DNA of 6,820 nucleotides. It comes from Lysobacterales bacterium (GTDB lineage: Bacteria > Pseudomonadota > Gammaproteobacteria > Xanthomonadales > SZUA-36). The stretch lies in assembly GCA_026196445.1 (NCBI GenBank), contig JAPHTE010000333.1:1-6820 (forward strand). The letters run 5' to 3'. Position 1 is the first letter of the stretch. Every line of letters begins with the position of its first letter. Below are positions 4,552 to 6,820 of this stretch, piece by piece. A program made the position numbers and the translations under genes. Below the pieces are notes generated by a model, which was given only the letters and a program-made list of their open reading frames with translations, made no database searches and was not told the origin of the DNA.

Positions 4552-6820
4552 ATGAGAGACCTGCTTAATCTCTACAATCGTCAGCGCCAACCGTTGAATT
4601 TCGACGCCATCCGCATTGGGTTGGCGCCACCGGACCTGATTCGGTCCTGGTCCTTCGGTGAAGTCAAGAAACCCGAGACCATCAATTACCGGACTTTCAA
4701 GCCGGAACGTGACGGCCTGTTCTGTGCCTCCATTTTTGGACCGGTAAAAGACTACGAGTGCCTGTGCGGCAAGTACAAGCGCATGAAGCACCGTGGCGTG
4801 GTCTGTGAAAAATGCGGCACCGAGGTTACCTTGACCAAGGTCCGTCGTGAGCGCATGGCCCACATCGACCTGGCCAGCCCGGTCGCACATATCTGGTTTT
4901 TGAAGTCGTTGCCATCACGCATCGGCCTGATGCTGGACATGACCTTGCGCGATATCGAGCGGATCCTGTACTTCGAGTCTTACGTAGTACTCGATGAAGG
5001 CATGACCACGCTGGAACGAGGCACCCTTCTGACCGACGAGCAATACCTCGACGCGGTCGAAGAGTTCGGTGATGAGTTCGTGGCCAAGATGGGTGCTGAG
5101 GCGATTTTCGAATTGCTGCGCACCATCAACCTGAACGAAGAACTGAAACAGTTGCGTGAAGAAATCGGCGGCACGCGCTCGGAAACCAAGCTGAAACGTT
5201 TCTCCAAGCGCGTGAAGCTGGTCGAGGCCTTCATTGAATCTGGCAACCGTCCAGAGTACATGATCATGACGGTGCTGCCGGTATTGCCACCGGACCTGCG
5301 TCCGCTGGTACCGCTCGATGGCGGCCGCTTTGCGACCTCGGACCTGAATGATTTGTACCGGCGGGTTATCAATCGTAACAACCGTTTGAAACGTCTGCTC
5401 GAGCTGAACGCCCCGGATATCATCGTGCGCAACGAAAAGCGCATGCTGCAGGAGTCCGTGGACGCGTTGCTGGACAACGGGCGCCGTGGGCGTGCGATTA
5501 CCGGCACCAACCGCAGGCCGCTGAAATCGCTGGCCGATATGATCAAGGGCAAACAGGGCCGTTTCCGCCAGAACCTGCTGGGTAAGCGTGTGGATTATTC
5601 CGGCCGTTCGGTGATCGTGGTCGGTCCGACCCTGAAGCTTCACCAGTGTGGCCTGCCCAAGAAAATGGCGCTGGAGCTGTTCAAGCCGTTCATTTTCAGC
5701 AAGCTGCAACTGCGTGGCATGGCGGCCACAATCAAGGCGGCGAAGAAGCTGGTCGAGGCCGAAAAGGCCGAGGTGTGGGACATCCTCTCCGAGGTAATCC
5801 GTGAACACCCGGTATTGCTCAACCGCGCACCGACCCTGCACCGCCTGGGTATCCAGGCTTTCGAGCCGGTCCTGATCGAGGGCAAGGCCATCCAGTTGCA
5901 CCCGCTGGTATGTACCGCGTTCAACGCGGACTTCGATGGCGACCAGATGGCGGTCCACGTGCCGTTGTCCATTGAGGCGCAGCTCGAAGCCCGTACCCTG
6001 ATGATGTCGTCCAACAACATCCTCTCACCGGCCAACGGTGAGCCGATTATCGTGCCTACGCAGGACGTGGTGCTCGGCCTGTATTACATGACCCGCGAAT
6101 TGGCCGGCACGCCCGGTGAAGGCATGTATTTCTCGGATATTGAAGAGGTCCACCGCGCGTACGAAAACAACGCGGTCCAGCTGCATGCACGTATCAAGGT
6201 GCGGATCGAGGAAACCATTATTTCCGAGCACGGTGACAAACGGCACGAGATAAACCTGGTCGAAACCACGGTCGGCCGTTCCTTGCTGGCCGAGATTCGG
6301 CCGGAGGGCATGCCCTTCCACATGTTGAACAAATCCCTGAAGAAGAGAGAAATTTCAGGTCTTATCAACTCCTGCTACCGGCGGTTGGGTCTCAAGAAGA
6401 CCGTGGTTTTTGCCGATCGCCTGATGTACACCGGGTTCCGTTTTGCAACCATCGCCGGTATTTCAATCGGTATTGATGACCTGGTGGTTCCGGCGCAGAA
6501 GAAGAGCATCCTGGATGCAGCGGAAGACGAGGTTATCGAAATCCAGAACCAGTACATCTCCGGTCTTGTTACTGCCGGCGAGCGTTACAACAAGGTTGTG
6601 GATATCTGGTCTCGTACCAACGAGCAGGTTGCCAAGGCCATGATGGATGGCATGGGCAAGAACACGGCGACCACGCTGAAAGGTGAAGAGGTCGAGGAAG
6701 ATTCGATGAACTCGATCTTCATCATGGCTGATTCCGGTGCTCGTGGCTCCGCGGCCCAGATCAGGCAGTTGGCCGGCATGCGTGGCCTGATGGCCAAGCC
6801 GGACGGTTCGATCATCGAGA
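4552..6820 (+). CDS. rpoC: DNA-directed RNA polymerase subunit beta' (3'-truncated by window edge)
   Basis: RpoC is the largest RNA polymerase subunit and supplies the catalytic magnesium site. The ATG at 4552 follows a strong Shine-Dalgarno sequence and gives MRDLLNLYNRQ, the normal N-terminus. The frame stays open to the window end, showing 756 of about 1400 expected residues. Visible in order: zinc-binding cysteines C70, C72, C85 and C88; the clamp coiled-coil and sigma-contact region (about 260-310), with DLNDLYRRVINRNNRLKRLL; KGKQGRFRQNLLGKRVDYSG with R346 and R352; NRAPTLH at 424-430; the catalytic NADFDGDQ with D460, D462 and D464; and MADSGARGSAAQ from 725, including R731. These numbers equal those of E. 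coli. The segment near 520-590 is the most divergent part. The window ends at PDGSIIE, just before the bridge helix; the trigger loop and second zinc site lie beyond. ppGpp site residues are largely present, with K362 replacing R362. Only 1 nt separates it from rpoB. Confidence 0.99.
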   Translation, partial: MRDLLNLYNRQRQPLNFDAIRIGLAPPDLIRSWSFGEVKKPETINYRTFKPERDGLFCASIFGPVKDYECLCGKYKRMKHRGVVCEKCGTEVTLTKVRRERMAHIDLASPVAHIWFLKSLPSRIGLMLDMTLRDIERILYFESYVVLDEGMTTLERGTLLTDEQYLDAVEEFGDEFVAKMGAEAIFELLRTINLNEELKQLREEIGGTRSETKLKRFSKRVKLVEAFIESGNRPEYMIMTVLPVLPPDLRPLVPLDGGRFATSDLNDLYRRVINRNNRLKRLLELNAPDIIVRNEKRMLQESVDALLDNGRRGRAITGTNRRPLKSLADMIKGKQGRFRQNLLGKRVDYSGRSVIVVGPTLKLHQCGLPKKMALELFKPFIFSKLQLRGMAATIKAAKKLVEAEKAEVWDILSEVIREHPVLLNRAPTLHRLGIQAFEPVLIEGKAIQLHPLVCTAFNADFDGDQMAVHVPLSIEAQLEARTLMMSSNNILSPANGEPIIVPTQDVVLGLYYMTRELAGTPGEGMYFSDIEEVHRAYENNAVQLHARIKVRIEETIISEHGDKRHEINLVETTVGRSLLAEIRPEGMPFHMLNKSLKKREISGLINSCYRRLGLKKTVVFADRLMYTGFRFATIAGISIGIDDLVVPAQKKSILDAAEDEVIEIQNQYISGLVTAGERYNKVVDIWSRTNEQVAKAMMDGMGKNTATTLKGEEVEEDSMNSIFIMADSGARGSAAQIRQLAGMRGLMAKPDGSIIE
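5923..5946 (+). other. rpoC: Catalytic Mg-binding motif NADFDGDQ of RpoC
   Basis: The eight codons encode the near-invariant motif of multisubunit RNA polymerases. D460, D462 and D464 chelate the catalytic magnesium for phosphodiester bond formation. All three aspartates are intact, so the enzyme is predicted to be active. Confidence 0.98.

Noticed and set aside
4915..5958. A 347-codon open frame on the minus strand opposite rpoC
   Set aside because: It lies entirely antisense to highly conserved RpoC sequence, including the catalytic aspartate motif. It is rich in Gln, Arg, His and Leu as expected of a shadow frame, and resembles no protein family I recognise. Long antisense frames are common opposite conserved, codon-biased genes of moderately high GC.
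1..6820. A mobile element, CRISPR array, RNA gene or novel accessory system
   Set aside because: The window is almost fully occupied by three conserved housekeeping genes with intact frames. The only non-coding stretch is 125 nt and is accounted for by hairpins and a ribosome binding site. No tandem repeats, transposase fragments or tRNA-like structures were seen.

Overview
This is a vertically inherited core-genome segment of a bacterial chromosome. It carries the 3' part of rplL (ribosomal protein L7/L12), all of rpoB (RNA polymerase beta) and the first 756 codons of rpoC (RNA polymerase beta'), all on the + strand in the conserved order of the beta-operon. The protein sequences are clearly gammaproteobacterial: RpoB opens with MNYSFTEKKRIRKDFGKR and RpoC begins MRDLLNLYNRQ. 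Both align almost colinearly with E. coli, and the visible RpoC keeps E. coli numbering at every landmark checked. The organism does not look like an enterobacterium. The beta insert near residues 960-1070 is the longer form with GLKKGSKIT and WFKLRM stretches, which I recall from Pseudomonas-like lineages. The rplL-rpoB and rpoB-rpoC spacers are also much shorter than in E. coli. GC content is moderately high (roughly mid-50s percent by eye). I cannot name a genus.

Layout: positions 1-342 are rplL, which lacks about its first 13-14 codons because the window starts inside the gene. Positions 343-467 are a 125-nt spacer with three consecutive potential RNA hairpins. The first is a perfect 11-bp inverted repeat overlapping the rplL stop codon. 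The second is a GC-rich stem followed by an interrupted U-rich stretch, and is the best candidate for the attenuator that lowers rpoBC expression relative to the ribosomal protein genes. The third is a small stem just before the rpoB ribosome binding site. Positions 468-4550 are rpoB (1360 aa). One base separates its TGA from the rpoC ATG at 4552, and rpoC runs off the right edge before its bridge helix and trigger loop.

The genes belong to one expression unit. L7/L12 is the multicopy ribosomal stalk protein that recruits translation GTPases. Beta and beta' together form the catalytic core of RNA polymerase. The spacer structure is expected to set the ratio between high-demand L7/L12 and lower-demand polymerase subunits, and the near-overlapping rpoB-rpoC junction suggests coupled, near-stoichiometric synthesis of beta and beta'.

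I found no mobile element, CRISPR array, tRNA, rRNA, inserted cargo or undescribed system. Long open frames on the minus strand are shadows of rpoB and rpoC. The points worth a second look are the spacer hairpins, the 1-nt rpoB/rpoC junction and a conservative change in the beta' ppGpp site.
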